A stretch of 64,000 bases of DNA from Nocardia colli (GTDB lineage Bacteria > Actinomycetota > Actinomycetes > Mycobacteriales > Mycobacteriaceae). The DNA is taken from NCBI RefSeq assembly GCF_008704205.1, contig NZ_VXLC01000018.1:206167-270166 (forward strand), in the 5' to 3' direction. Positions 42,921 through 52,684 of this stretch are shown in pieces. The notes under the pieces were generated by a model. The model did not search any database, had not been told where the DNA came from, and saw only the letters and a list, made by a program, of their open reading frames with translations. The translations under genes and the position numbers were made by a program. Each line of letters starts with the position of its first letter. Position 1 is the stretch's first letter.

Positions 42921-44123
42921 GTGGACATCGCGTCGCTGGATGCCGGAATCGACGAGCAGGAACTCATCGAGTTCACACAGCAGCTCGTGCGGACCCATGC
43001 CTTGGGCGAGGAAGGCCGCGGCGAGCGTGCCGTAGCCGCCTTCCTGCTCGCCAAGATCGAGGAATGGGGTTGGCGCGCTGAGTTTTTCGATGCCGGCGGT
43101 CGTCCGAACATCGTGGTGACGTTGACCGGCGGCGGTGGCGCGGGCCCGACCCTGGCCTTCGAAGGTCATCTGGACGTGGTGACCGAAGGCGATCCCGGCC
43201 AGTGGACCGTAGACCCGTACGGCGGCGAGATCCGCGACGGAAAGCTCTACGGGCGCGGCTCCGCCGACATGAAATCCGGTGTCGCGGCGATGCTTTACGG
43301 CGCACGGGCGTTGCAGCTGTCCGGTCCGTTCCCGGGTCGGATCCGGCTGCTCCTGCTGTGCGACGAAGAGGGCATGATGACCGGCGCGAAAGCGGCGGTG
43401 GCCCAGGGTTTCGTCCGCGACGTCGACGGGGTGATCTGCTGCGAGCCGGAAGGCGATGAGGTGTGCCCGATTTCGAAGGGCGCGATCCGGGTACGGGTGG
43501 AGTTCACCGGCGTGATGAGTCACGGCGCGATGCCGTTTCAGGGCCGGAACACGTTGCCCGCCATGGCCAGGGTGGTGCTGGGGCTGGAGGCACTCGAACG
43601 CAAGCTGATCGCGGAGGTGGGCACTACGCCGGAGCTCGGCGCACCCTCCATCACGCCGACGGTGGTCCAGGCCGGAACCGCGGATCAGATGAACGTGATC
43701 TGCGGGACGAGCTCGCTCTACCTGGATGTGCGCACCGTCCCCGGGGTGGATCACGAGATGTTGCTCAAGCGGATCGGCGAGTGCATCGACACCGCCGCCC
43801 GCGAGGGCGAGATCGGCGTCACGATCACGGTGATCGATGATCGACCCTGGGTCGAAACCGGTTCGGACACAGCACTTGTCACGTCCTTGGTCGGCGCGCA
43901 CGAGCTGGTCAACGGTGTCCGGCCGGTGCTCGGTGGCGTGCCGGGTACCACCGACGGCACCATCCTGACCCATTTCGGCAACGTCGCGAGCGTGGTGTAC
44001 GGGCCGGGCGGCAAGTGGATCGCGCACATGGCCGACGAGTACGTGGAAGTGCGTGACCTCAAGCGATATGCGCTGACATATGCCGTTGCCGCACAACAGT
44101 TCCTGCATCAAGGCTCGCAATGA
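42921..44123 (+). CDS. M20-family amidohydrolase/peptidase
   Basis: A 400-residue enzyme of the ArgE/DapE/carboxypeptidase G2 family. Metal-binding H83-x-D85 (GHLDVV), D116 in GRGSADMKSG and E149-E150 are visible, with a dimerisation domain in the middle. It cleaves amide bonds near a free carboxylate. The GTG start is supported by length and homology. It ends overlapping the condensation gene (ATGA), so it belongs to the pathway, perhaps to remove an N-acyl or amino-acid protecting group. Confidence 0.88.
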   Translation: MDIASLDAGIDEQELIEFTQQLVRTHALGEEGRGERAVAAFLLAKIEEWGWRAEFFDAGGRPNIVVTLTGGGGAGPTLAFEGHLDVVTEGDPGQWTVDPYGGEIRDGKLYGRGSADMKSGVAAMLYGARALQLSGPFPGRIRLLLLCDEEGMMTGAKAAVAQGFVRDVDGVICCEPEGDEVCPISKGAIRVRVEFTGVMSHGAMPFQGRNTLPAMARVVLGLEALERKLIAEVGTTPELGAPSITPTVVQAGTADQMNVICGTSSLYLDVRTVPGVDHEMLLKRIGECIDTAAREGEIGVTITVIDDRPWVETGSDTALVTSLVGAHELVNGVRPVLGGVPGTTDGTILTHFGNVASVVYGPGGKWIAHMADEYVEVRDLKRYALTYAVAAQQFLHQGSQ

Positions 44124-45508
44124 ACCCGACGGAATCGATCGGGCGGCTGCCCTTGACGCCGGGGCAGCATCTGCTGGATTTCCTCGAATCGATCCGGCCC
44201 GGCGGGGCGGCGGAGGCGTTCAACATCTCCTTCCGGCTCACTGTCGACGGGCCACTGGACCGCAATCGCCTGTTCGACGCGATTGCCCGGACTGTCGAAC
44301 GGCATGACGCGCTGCGCGTCGCCATCGTCCGCGGACGTGGCATGGACGAGCAGGTCATCGGGTCCGACATCGAACCGGACACGACGGTCGAGCAGGTCGC
44401 TGCGGGATCCTGGGATGCGCCGGAGATCGCGGCAAAACTGGTCGAGCACAACAACTCTCCGTTCGACCTCACCTGTCCGCCGCTGGTCCGCGTGCTGCTG
44501 CTCGAGCGGGCGCCGGATCGGCGGCTACTCCAGGTGACGGTGCACCACAGCGTCGCCGACGCATGGTCCCTGGAAGTGCTGAAACGCGATATCGGGCGGT
44601 TCTATCGGGCCGCCGCCGGACTGGAAACCGAACCGGAACCACCCGCGGTGCGTTACGGCCGGCTGGTGCTGGACGAACTGGCCGCGCTGGAGTCACCGGA
44701 GGCGGACGCGGCCCGCGCGTTCTGGCCGGAATACCTCGGCTCCCTGGAGATTCTGCAGATCGCCGCGAAGGCGTCGCCGGACGACCGGGCGATCACCTGC
44801 CGCGGCGACCGTCGATGGGAGTCCGCGGAATTCACCGCGGTGCGCGCCCTGGCCGGAAAGCTGCGCGCGACACCGTTCATGGTGATCGCCGCCGCGTACG
44901 GCTTCATCCTCGGACAGCTCAGCGGCTCGGCCGCATACCTCATGCCGACCTTCAGTCACGGCCGGAAGGATCCGCGATTCCACGAGTCGGTGGCCATGCT
45001 CTTCAATCCGTTCATGGTCGCGTTCCGCTGGACGCCGGAGCTGTCCTTCGCCGATCTTGTCGCGTCGTTCAAGCAGAACTGCTTGCAGGCCTACCGATTT
45101 CAGTGGTATCCCTTCATCGAGGTGCTGGAGGACTGCCCGGACCTGTCCGTCGCCCTGATCGACCCGCACAGCGCCCTGTTCCCGGTGCAGATGCTGAATG
45201 TGCCGAAGGCCTCGGTGGGGGAGTCGCTGTTCGGACCCGATTGCGTCGCCGCGGATTACGCGCTGCGCGCGACCTCGGTGGGCAACGTGCTGCCGATCGA
45301 CGGCATGCTCACGATCAAGGGAACCCAGGAGGCGATGGCCATGACTTTCAATGCGGCACAGCGCTTATGGAACGACGAACTGGCCGCCGCCATGTGCGCG
45401 AGCGTGGTCGACCTGTGCGTCGAGGCCGCGCAGGATCCCGGCGTCGCCCTGCGCCGGCTGGCCGGCACCATCGACCGCCGCTTCGACCGCGACATGTGGA
45501 GCATCTGA
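44120..45508 (+). CDS. Stand-alone NRPS condensation-domain protein
   Basis: A 462-residue protein of the condensation-domain fold. The active-site motif HHxxxDxxS is H142-HSVAD147-AWS. Early LTPGQ and the RHDALR segment match C1-C2 motifs. It should join an amine to the acyl group on the free carrier protein from 33.8 kb. It lies between the amidohydrolase and the reductase, each with 1-4-base overlaps. No adenylation or carrier domain is attached, so the NRPS is fully split into single proteins. Confidence 0.86.
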   Translation: MNPTESIGRLPLTPGQHLLDFLESIRPGGAAEAFNISFRLTVDGPLDRNRLFDAIARTVERHDALRVAIVRGRGMDEQVIGSDIEPDTTVEQVAAGSWDAPEIAAKLVEHNNSPFDLTCPPLVRVLLLERAPDRRLLQVTVHHSVADAWSLEVLKRDIGRFYRAAAGLETEPEPPAVRYGRLVLDELAALESPEADAARAFWPEYLGSLEILQIAAKASPDDRAITCRGDRRWESAEFTAVRALAGKLRATPFMVIAAAYGFILGQLSGSAAYLMPTFSHGRKDPRFHESVAMLFNPFMVAFRWTPELSFADLVASFKQNCLQAYRFQWYPFIEVLEDCPDLSVALIDPHSALFPVQMLNVPKASVGESLFGPDCVAADYALRATSVGNVLPIDGMLTIKGTQEAMAMTFNAAQRLWNDELAAAMCASVVDLCVEAAQDPGVALRRLAGTIDRRFDRDMWSI

Positions 45509-46584
45509 TGGGGCATTCGAGAGTGGCCGTGGTGGACGGCGCGAACGGCTACGTGGCCAGTAATACGATCTGCGCGCTGCTCGAGCGCGGCATTCGGGTG
45601 AAGGCGCTGGCCAGAGGAGCGCGGACCCGCGTTCCCGAGGCGCTCGAATCGGCGACGATCATCGACGGGGAGACGCCGCCCGACATCACCGAACTCGAGA
45701 CCTACGACTGCGAACTCACTCAGGAATACCTGGGCATCAACGACTTCGAAGCCGCCACCATCTTCTCCGAGCCCTGCGATTTCTGGCATTTCGCCGCCGC
45801 GGTCGACCTCTCGCCCAATCGCCCGGCGCTCCTTCAGGATGTGAACACCCGGGGAACCGAGCGGGCGCTGCGACTGTTCGTCAAACACTCCCGGCCGGGC
45901 TCGAGGTTCTTCCTGATCAGCACCGCCTACGTCGGCGGGGTATCGGACACGCCCAGCGCGGAGACCTGGCTGCCGCCCACGGACGCCACGCAGTACCGCA
46001 CCGTCTACGAGGCGACCAAATGCGGCGGCGAGCTGGTCTTCCGCGATTTCCTCCGGGAGCACAACATCGACGGTGCGGTGTTCCGCCTCGGCCAGGTGGT
46101 CGGTTCGTCCAAAACCGCCCACACCACTTCGGATTTCGGCATCTACAACTTCATGTCGAACATGAAACGAGTCGCCCGCCGATTCCCCGGCGGTGACGCG
46201 GCCGTGCAGGTGACCGACGGGGCGACGCTCAACCTCGTGCCCATCGACACGACGGTGGAGTGGTTGCTGGGACTTGCCGAGGCCGACCAGCTGCCGCGGA
46301 TCGTCAACCTGACCGACCGCATCGGCGTTCCGGCGGACGAGACGGTCCGCATGATCGGCGCCGGCCTCGGCATGACCCTGCGTCCCGTCACCCCGGAAGA
46401 ATGGGACGACGGCTCCCTCACCGCACTGGACCGCGCCGTCGCCACCCGCATGGCCTACACCGGCAAGTACCTGCTGGAACGGATCGAGTTCGATCGCAGC
46501 AACCTCGAATCGGTGCTCACCGTCCCGGATGAGGCCTGCGATCTTGGCCTGCTCGAACGCCTGATCGCCTGGTACCTGAAGTAG
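45508..46584 (+). CDS. Extended-SDR/thioester-reductase-like protein
   Basis: A 358-residue NAD(P)-binding protein with a GANGYVAS cofactor turn near the N-terminus and Y-x3-K (YEATK) in the middle; it resembles the reductase domains that release carrier-bound acyl chains as aldehydes. Overlap with the condensation gene (one base, TGATG) supports a role in offloading the product. An NAD-dependent epimerase acting on a free intermediate is the alternative. Last gene of set 2. Confidence 0.78.
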   Translation: MGHSRVAVVDGANGYVASNTICALLERGIRVKALARGARTRVPEALESATIIDGETPPDITELETYDCELTQEYLGINDFEAATIFSEPCDFWHFAAAVDLSPNRPALLQDVNTRGTERALRLFVKHSRPGSRFFLISTAYVGGVSDTPSAETWLPPTDATQYRTVYEATKCGGELVFRDFLREHNIDGAVFRLGQVVGSSKTAHTTSDFGIYNFMSNMKRVARRFPGGDAAVQVTDGATLNLVPIDTTVEWLLGLAEADQLPRIVNLTDRIGVPADETVRMIGAGLGMTLRPVTPEEWDDGSLTALDRAVATRMAYTGKYLLERIEFDRSNLESVLTVPDEACDLGLLERLIAWYLK

Positions 46585-46663
46585 CTGCCCCTTGCCAGAC
46601 GGTAGTGATCTGGATCACAATTCGGTGACGGTTGTGTCGATTCTACCTGAAACCTTTCCAAAT

Positions 46664-46689
46664 GCTTTGCGAAGTCTTTACTATTAGCC
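46664..46689 (+). promoter_or_regulatory. 26-bp element upstream of the first SulP gene
   Basis: GCTTTGC, two variable bases, AGTCTTTACTA, one variable base, TAGCC. The same element, with only three differences, occurs at 49132-49157 upstream of the second SulP gene, at nearly equal distance to the start (152 and 169 bases). The intervening sequence is not conserved, so it is probably a shared regulatory site. Confidence 0.5.
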
Positions 46690-46815
46690 AGACCTTCGAG
46701 TCAACCGGGTCGCCGCTCTCGAGCGGTTGAGCTACGCCCGCCGCTCGCTTTCGATGCCAGTACATGTTCCACCGATGAACCGGGACGGTCCACGTCCGCC
46801 CGGCGAAGGAGAAAT

Positions 46816-49047
46816 ATGTCCACCGACACCGATTCCGCACCACGGACGTCGCTGCGCCACTTTGCTTTACCCGAACGCCTGGCCGCTGTCGGCCGCCACG
46901 ATCTGCCCGCCTCGATCGTGGTTTTCCTGGTCGCGCTCCCGCTGTCCCTCGGCGTCGCGGTCGCCTCCGGCGCGCCCGTCGCCGCCGGTCTGATCGCCGC
47001 GGTGGCCGGCGGCGTGGTCGCGGGGCTGGTCGGCGGGTCGGCGGTGCAGGTGACCGGGCCGACCGCGAGCCTCACCGTGGTCGTCGCCGCGAGCGTGCAC
47101 CAATTCGGCTGGGCCGCGACGTGTTTCATCACCGTCTGCGCCGGTGCCGTACAGATCCTGTTCGGCTTGAGCCGGATCGCGCGCGGCGCGCTCGCGATCG
47201 CGCCCGTGGTGGTGCACGGCCTGCTGGCCGGGATCGGCGTGATCATCGCGCTGCAACAGGTGCATGTGCTGCTCGGTGGCACGTCGCAGAGCTCCTCGTT
47301 CGACAGCCTGGTCCAGTTGCCGCGTCAGCTGATGTCGGTGCATCGCGGCGACCTGGTGATCGGTCTCGTGGTGATCGTCATCCTGATTGCCTGGAAGTTC
47401 CTGCCGCGCCAGGTCCGCGCGGTGCCGGGACCGCTGGTCGCGGTGGTGATCGCGACGGTGCTGTCGCTGGCGCTGCCCACCCATGTCGAGCGGCTGGTGC
47501 TGAACGGCTCGCCGCTCGACTCGATCGGACTGCCCTCGATTCCGGCCGGCGGCTGGACCGCGATCGTGATCACCGTGGTGACCATCGCGCTGATCGGCAG
47601 CGTGGAGACCCTGCTCTCGGCGGTCGCCGTGGACAAGCTGCGCCCGGGAACCTCGACCGACCTCGATCGCGAACTGATCGGCCAGGGCTCGGCCAACATG
47701 GTCTCCGGTCTGCTCGGCGGCCTGCCGGTGGCAGCGGTGATCGTGCGCAGTATCACCAACGCGCAGGCGGGTGCGCGGTCCAAGGCGTCGACCATCATGC
47801 ACGGTATCTGGGTGCTGCTGTTCGCGGTCGCGCTGGCCGGGCTGGTGCAGCAGATCCCGAAGGCGGCGCTGGCCGGGCTGCTCATCCTGATCGGGGTGCA
47901 GCTGGTGAAGCTGGCGCACATCCGGCTCGCGCGGCGCACCGGTGATCTGTACGTCTACGTCGCGACGGTGCTGAGCGTGGTGTTCCTGAACCTGTTGGTG
48001 GGCATGGTGATCGGGCTCGCGCTGTCGTTCGCGCTGCTGCTGTGGCGGGTGGTCCGGGTGACGATCACCGCCGAGCCGGTGGCGAGCGCGCGGCGCTGGG
48101 TGGTGTCCATCGACGGCACCTGCACGTTCCTCGCGCTGCCCAGGCTGTCCGCGGAACTGGCGAAAGTTCCGGCGGGAGTGGCGGTCACGATGGAGATGAC
48201 GGTCGACTTCCTCGATCACGCGTCCTACGAGCGGATCACCGAATGGGCGGCGCACCACGAATCCGAAGGCGGCACCGTCGAATTCGTGGAGATCGGCAGC
48301 GCGCGGATGGCCCGCGCGCTGGCGGGCCCGCCGGAGCGGGGACACTCCAGGCAGGTCCTGGACCAGGCGATCAGCCCGTGGCGGCGCACCGGCATCCGGG
48401 AGGACCCGATCGCGGCGGGCATCGCGGCCTACCACCGCAGCCACGCGCACCTGATGCGCCCGCACCTGGACGGGCTGCGGCACCGGCCCGACGCCGACTC
48501 GTTCTTCCTGACCTGCGCCGACGCCCGGATCGTGCCGAACGTCATCACCAACAGCGGGCCCGGCGACCTGTTCACCGTCCGCAACGTGGGCAATCTGGTC
48601 CCCACCGCGGGCAGCGACGTGTCGGTCGAGGCCGCGCTGATCTACGCGCTGGAGAAGCTGGACGTGCGCGCGGTCGTGGTGTGCGGCCACTCCGGCTGCG
48701 GCGCGATGGAGGCGCTGTACCGCGAGGTGCAGACCGGGCCCGGACTGGGCGACTGGCTAGCGCACGCGCGGCCCAGCCTCGACCGGTTCCGTCTCGGGCA
48801 CCCGGTCGCCGAGGCCGCCGCGCTGGCCGGCTTCGGCGAGGTGGACCAGCTGGGCATGGTGAACGTGGCGCTGCAATTGGAGACCCTGCACGCGCACCCG
48901 GCGGTGCGGCAGGGCGTCGAGGAGCGGGGCGTCGCGGTGTCCGGGCTGTTCTTCGACATCGCCACGGCCAGGGTGATCGAGGTGACCGTGGACGGCATCG
49001 CAGAGTTCGACGACGAGGGCCGCCGTGTCGCCGCAGAGCCGGTTTAA
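46816..49047 (+). CDS. SulP anion transporter fused to carbonic anhydrase, copy 1
   Basis: A 743-residue fusion. The N-terminal half is a SulP membrane transporter (about ten or more helices; LPLSLGVAVASGAPVAAGL, NMVSGLLGGLPVAAVIVRS) followed by a STAS-like linker near 420-500. The C-terminal 200 residues are a beta-class carbonic anhydrase with the zinc ligands of CADAR and CGHSGCGAM. Such fusions probably move bicarbonate or sulfate with local CO2 hydration. GAAGGAG lies before ATG 46816. A tandem paralogue follows. Confidence 0.92.
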   Translation: MSTDTDSAPRTSLRHFALPERLAAVGRHDLPASIVVFLVALPLSLGVAVASGAPVAAGLIAAVAGGVVAGLVGGSAVQVTGPTASLTVVVAASVHQFGWAATCFITVCAGAVQILFGLSRIARGALAIAPVVVHGLLAGIGVIIALQQVHVLLGGTSQSSSFDSLVQLPRQLMSVHRGDLVIGLVVIVILIAWKFLPRQVRAVPGPLVAVVIATVLSLALPTHVERLVLNGSPLDSIGLPSIPAGGWTAIVITVVTIALIGSVETLLSAVAVDKLRPGTSTDLDRELIGQGSANMVSGLLGGLPVAAVIVRSITNAQAGARSKASTIMHGIWVLLFAVALAGLVQQIPKAALAGLLILIGVQLVKLAHIRLARRTGDLYVYVATVLSVVFLNLLVGMVIGLALSFALLLWRVVRVTITAEPVASARRWVVSIDGTCTFLALPRLSAELAKVPAGVAVTMEMTVDFLDHASYERITEWAAHHESEGGTVEFVEIGSARMARALAGPPERGHSRQVLDQAISPWRRTGIREDPIAAGIAAYHRSHAHLMRPHLDGLRHRPDADSFFLTCADARIVPNVITNSGPGDLFTVRNVGNLVPTAGSDVSVEAALIYALEKLDVRAVVVCGHSGCGAMEALYREVQTGPGLGDWLAHARPSLDRFRLGHPVAEAAALAGFGEVDQLGMVNVALQLETLHAHPAVRQGVEERGVAVSGLFFDIATARVIEVTVDGIAEFDDEGRRVAAEPV

Positions 49048-49131
49048 CCGCCGCGACGGTCCCGGCGCCGCGTCGGCGCCTCGACAGGCAGGCCTGACCT
49101 CGTGTTAACGCGCAGTTAGCACGATTCTCAG

Positions 49132-49157
49132 GCTTTGCTTAGTCTTTACTAATAGCC
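49132..49157 (+). promoter_or_regulatory. 26-bp element upstream of the second SulP gene
   Basis: Second occurrence of the element found at 46664-46689 (three mismatches). It precedes ATG 49301 by 144 bases from its end and is on the same strand, which supports a common control of both transporter genes. Confidence 0.5.
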
Positions 49158-49300
49158 TTGCTGAGGTTTACAACTCGACCCACTGGTGCGTCGAGTACTG
49201 CTTCACCGCGAGATGCCGGTTCGCGGTCGTGTGCCCTGCTGGACATGTTGATCGTCAACCGACCTCGGCCGTTGTGCCGAGTTCGGCGAAGGAGATAGTC

Positions 49301-51553
49301 ATGGTCATCGAGAACGATTTGGCCCCCCCGATTACACCGCCTGGTTCGGCGGACAAGGGTCCTGGTCCCGGATCCCTGTCCGATCGTCTGCAATCCGTCC
49401 TCCGCCACGATGTGCCCGCTTCCATCGTGGTCTTCCTGGTCGCGCTGCCGCTGTCCCTCGGCATCGCCCTCGCCTCCGGCGCGCCCGTCGCCGCCGGTCT
49501 CATCGCCGCCGTGATCGGTGGCATCGTCGCCGGCCTGCTTGGCGGCTCCGTTCTTCAGGTGAGCGGCCCGGCGGCCGGGCTCACCGTGGTCGTCGCCGAG
49601 TCGATCAACCAATTCGGTTGGAAAGTAACCTGTTTCATCGCCGTCGCGGCCGGTGTGCTGCAAATCCTGTTCGGGCTGAGCCGGATTGCCCGCGCCGCGC
49701 TGGCGGTCGCGCCGGTCGTGGTGCACGCGATGCTGGCCGGCATCGGCATCACCATTGCGCTGCAACAGATTCACGTGCTGCTGGGCGGTTCGTCGCACAG
49801 TTCGGCGTGGAAGAACCTCACCCAGCTACCTCAGCAGCTGATGTCGCTGCACGGCGGCGACGCGTTCCTCGGCGCGGTGGTGATCGCCATCATGCTCGGC
49901 TGGAAGTATGTGCCAGCCAAGGTGCGGGCCGTCCCCGGCCCGCTGGTCGCGGTGTTCGTGGCGACGATACTCGCCATGGTGTTGCCCACCGGTGCCGAGC
50001 GAATCGTGTTGAACGGCTCGCTGTTCGACGCGATCGGCCTGCCGGAGCTGCCGCGCGGCGACTGGTCGGCGGTGGTCATCATGATCATCACCATCGCGTT
50101 GATCGCCAGCGTGGAGAGCCTGCTGTCCGCGGTGGCCGTGGACAAGATGCACTCGGGTAAGCGCACCAATTTCGACCGTGAGCTGATCGGTCAAGGCTCG
50201 GCAAACGTGCTGTCCGGCCTGCTGGGTGGCCTGCCGGTCACCGGCGTGATCGTGCGCAGCGCGACCAACGTGCAGGCGGGCGCGCGCAGCCGCGCGTCGG
50301 CGGTGCTGCACGGCGTCTGGATCCTGGTGTTCTCGGTGGCGTTGGCCGGTGTGGTGCAACAGATTCCGAAGGCGGCGCTGGCCGGTCTGCTGATCGTGAT
50401 CGGCATCCAGCTGGTCAAGCTGGCGCACATCCGGATGGCCCGGCGCACCGGCGATCTGCTGGTCTACGCGGTCACCGTGGCGGCGGTGGTGTTCCTGAAC
50501 CTGCTGGAGGGCGTGCTGATCGGCCTCGCGCTGGCCTTCGCGCTGCTGCTGTGGCGGGTGGTGCGAGTCGCGATCAGCGCCAGGCAGATTCCGGGTTCGC
50601 AGCGCTGGATGATCACCATCGACGGCTCCTGCACGTTCCTCGCGCTGCCGAAGCTGTCCGCGGAATTCGCGAAGGTGCCTGCCGACGCCGACGTCACCGT
50701 CGAGATGACCGTCGACTTCCTCGATCACGCCGCCTTCGAGGCGATCGAGGAGTGGGTGCGGCAGCAGGAAAACGGCGGCGGCAGCGTCGATTTCGTGGAG
50801 ATCGGCAGTGCGCGGATGGCCTACGCGACGGCTGGCCCGCCTTCGCGCAGCTTCGGGCGCGCGGTGTGGACCGACATCCTCGGCCCGTGGCGGCGCGACG
50901 AACACGCCGACCCGATCGCGGCCGGCGTGGCCGCTTACCACCGCAGCCACGCGCACGTCGTCCGGCCGCACCTGGACGAGCTGCGGGACAGCCAGGATCC
51001 GGATTCGTTCTTCCTCACCTGCGCGGACTCGCGGATCGTGCCGAACATGATCACCAACAGCGGGCCGGGTGACCTGTTCACCGTGCGCAATGTGGGCAAT
51101 CTGGTTCCGGCCGTTGGTGATCCGTCGGTGGATGCCGCGCTGGTCTTCGCCCTCGAGGAGCTGAACGTCCGGTCCATCGTGGTCTGCGGCCACTCCTCGT
51201 GCGGCGCCATGAAGGCGTTGCACTCCGGCGCCCAGGCCGGTCCGGAAATCGACAAGTGGCTCGCGCACGCGCATCCGAGCCTGGACCGGGTCCGGCACGG
51301 ACACCCGGTGGCCATCGCGGCCGCCCGGGCGGGCTTCGGCGAGGTCGACCAGCTGAGCATGGTGAACGTGGCCGTGCAGCTGGAAAACCTGCAACGGCAC
51401 CCCGCAGTCCGGGCGGCGGTCGCCGAGCGCGGCGTGACGGTGTCGGGCCTGTTCTTCGACATCGCCAGCGCGCGGGTCATCGAGGTCACCGAGCACGGAC
51501 TGGCGCACATCGAGGACGAGGCGGGGCATCGGGTCACGCCCGAACTCGTCTGA
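49301..51553 (+). CDS. SulP anion transporter fused to carbonic anhydrase, copy 2
   Basis: A 750-residue paralogue of the preceding gene with the same domain order: N-terminal Pro-rich lead, SulP membrane region, STAS-like part, and beta-carbonic anhydrase with CADSR and CGHSSCGAM. AAGGAG at 49289-49294 fixes ATG 49301; a longer frame upstream is not homologous. The two copies are tandem, 253 bp apart, and similar over their whole length, so they arose by duplication. A hairpin at 51564-51601 ends the transcript. Confidence 0.92.
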   Translation: MVIENDLAPPITPPGSADKGPGPGSLSDRLQSVLRHDVPASIVVFLVALPLSLGIALASGAPVAAGLIAAVIGGIVAGLLGGSVLQVSGPAAGLTVVVAESINQFGWKVTCFIAVAAGVLQILFGLSRIARAALAVAPVVVHAMLAGIGITIALQQIHVLLGGSSHSSAWKNLTQLPQQLMSLHGGDAFLGAVVIAIMLGWKYVPAKVRAVPGPLVAVFVATILAMVLPTGAERIVLNGSLFDAIGLPELPRGDWSAVVIMIITIALIASVESLLSAVAVDKMHSGKRTNFDRELIGQGSANVLSGLLGGLPVTGVIVRSATNVQAGARSRASAVLHGVWILVFSVALAGVVQQIPKAALAGLLIVIGIQLVKLAHIRMARRTGDLLVYAVTVAAVVFLNLLEGVLIGLALAFALLLWRVVRVAISARQIPGSQRWMITIDGSCTFLALPKLSAEFAKVPADADVTVEMTVDFLDHAAFEAIEEWVRQQENGGGSVDFVEIGSARMAYATAGPPSRSFGRAVWTDILGPWRRDEHADPIAAGVAAYHRSHAHVVRPHLDELRDSQDPDSFFLTCADSRIVPNMITNSGPGDLFTVRNVGNLVPAVGDPSVDAALVFALEELNVRSIVVCGHSSCGAMKALHSGAQAGPEIDKWLAHAHPSLDRVRHGHPVAIAAARAGFGEVDQLSMVNVAVQLENLQRHPAVRAAVAERGVTVSGLFFDIASARVIEVTEHGLAHIEDEAGHRVTPELV

Positions 51554-51563
51554 GCGCTGACCG

Positions 51564-51601
51564 CCGAGCCCGCCCGAACTGTCCGGTTCGGGCGGGCTCG
51601 G
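51564..51601 (+). terminator. Strong hairpin after the SulP pair
   Basis: Perfect 16-bp arms (starting CCGAGCCCGC) around a 6-base loop, 11 bases after the stop of the second SulP gene. It has no T-run, as often in actinomycetes. Confidence 0.75.
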
Positions 51602-51647
51602 CTGCTGCGACCTGGGCCGGACCGGTCGGTCTCGTACGCTGGAACAG

Positions 51648-52073
51648 GTGACGTCTGACCTGGAGACAAGATCGACGCGGACGGGTTGGCGCGCCTTCCG
51701 GGCCCGCATTGCCGCGCGCCCTACGCTGAACTTCGCCTATCGGGCCGGGGTCGCGTTGGTCGGCACCGCGGTGCTCGTCGTCGGAATCGTCACGATTCCC
51801 TACCCCGGACCCGGCTGGGCGATCGTGTTCGCCGGACTGGGCGTCCTGGCCACCGAATTCGCCTGGGCACAACGGGCACTCGGCTGGCTGCGGGACAAGT
51901 ACCGGCAGGGTATGGCGTGGTATTCCGCACGGGGTGCCGCCATGCGCGTGTTCGCGGCGGGCGCTACCTTTGCGCTGGTTGTCGCGACACTATGGATATT
52001 GGGCACGTTCGGGATGGTCGGCAGCTGGATCGGAGTCGAGTGGCAATGGTTACGCAGTCCCCTGAAGTGGTGA
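51648..52073 (+). CDS. PGPGW-motif small membrane protein (TIGR02611-like)
   Basis: A 141-residue actinobacterial membrane protein with the characteristic IPYPGPGWAIVFAGLGVLA segment between two hydrophobic helices and a further helix near the C-terminus. Function unknown. The GTG start at 51648 gives the family length. Its 3' end overlaps the start of the FhuF-like gene by 28 bases, and the position near thrS follows mycobacterial gene order. Confidence 0.85.
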   Translation: MTSDLETRSTRTGWRAFRARIAARPTLNFAYRAGVALVGTAVLVVGIVTIPYPGPGWAIVFAGLGVLATEFAWAQRALGWLRDKYRQGMAWYSARGAAMRVFAAGATFALVVATLWILGTFGMVGSWIGVEWQWLRSPLKW

Positions 52074-52684
52074 ACACGGTTCCCGGGCGAACGTTGACGC
52101 AGCCGGACTGGCTGGCGGCGCGGATCGCCGAGATGGGTCATTCGTGGGGGACCACGTCACCGCGTATCGCGGGCACGCTGTGGTGGTGCATGGTCGCCTC
52201 CGCGCTGGTCGAGCAGATCGCGCGCGCGTACGCCCGGGACGAGCGGGCGGTCGAGCCGGTACTCGACCACTTCGACTGCGAGGTCCGCCCGGACGGCGGC
52301 GTGGAGCGCATCCACGTGCTGGCCGAGCCCGACGAAGCCGTCGAGCCGGGCGCGGCGTTGCGGGAAACCCTTGCGGCCGTGATCGGTCCGGTCGCGGAGG
52401 TCTCCGGCGCGGGCGTGCCGTCGCTGTGGGCGATCGTCGCCGACGCGGTCGGCAACCGCGCCCTCGACGCCGGCTCCCCAGACGCGGGCGCCCGACTGGC
52501 GACCGAGATCGGCGGCAAACTCCCCACCCCCCGTTTCGTCGAGATCGGCGGCCGCACCTTCGTCAAACGCATCTCCTGCTGCCTCGTCTACGAGGTCCCC
52601 AACTGCGAAATGTGCACCAGCTGCCCGAAACGCCCATCCGCCGAACGCGAGGCAATGCTGGAAAAACTGGCTGCGGACACCTGA
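52046..52684 (+). CDS. FhuF-like [2Fe-2S] protein
   Basis: A 212-residue protein whose C-terminus carries the FhuF-type cysteine pattern CC-x10-C-x2-C at 178, 179, 190 and 193 (SCCLVYEVPNCEMCTSC). FhuF proteins bind a [2Fe-2S] cluster and reduce ferric siderophores in the cytoplasm. No siderophore genes are in the window. ATG 52046 lies inside the preceding gene; a longer upstream frame is a shadow of that gene. Confidence 0.82.
   Translation: MVTQSPEVVNTVPGRTLTQPDWLAARIAEMGHSWGTTSPRIAGTLWWCMVASALVEQIARAYARDERAVEPVLDHFDCEVRPDGGVERIHVLAEPDEAVEPGAALRETLAAVIGPVAEVSGAGVPSLWAIVADAVGNRALDAGSPDAGARLATEIGGKLPTPRFVEIGGRTFVKRISCCLVYEVPNCEMCTSCPKRPSAEREAMLEKLAADT

Noticed and set aside
31008..46584. 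Complete phosphinothricin (bialaphos) cluster
   Set aside because: Early steps match, but CPEP synthase, CPEP mutase, nucleotidyltransferase, P-methylase and large NRPS genes are missing.
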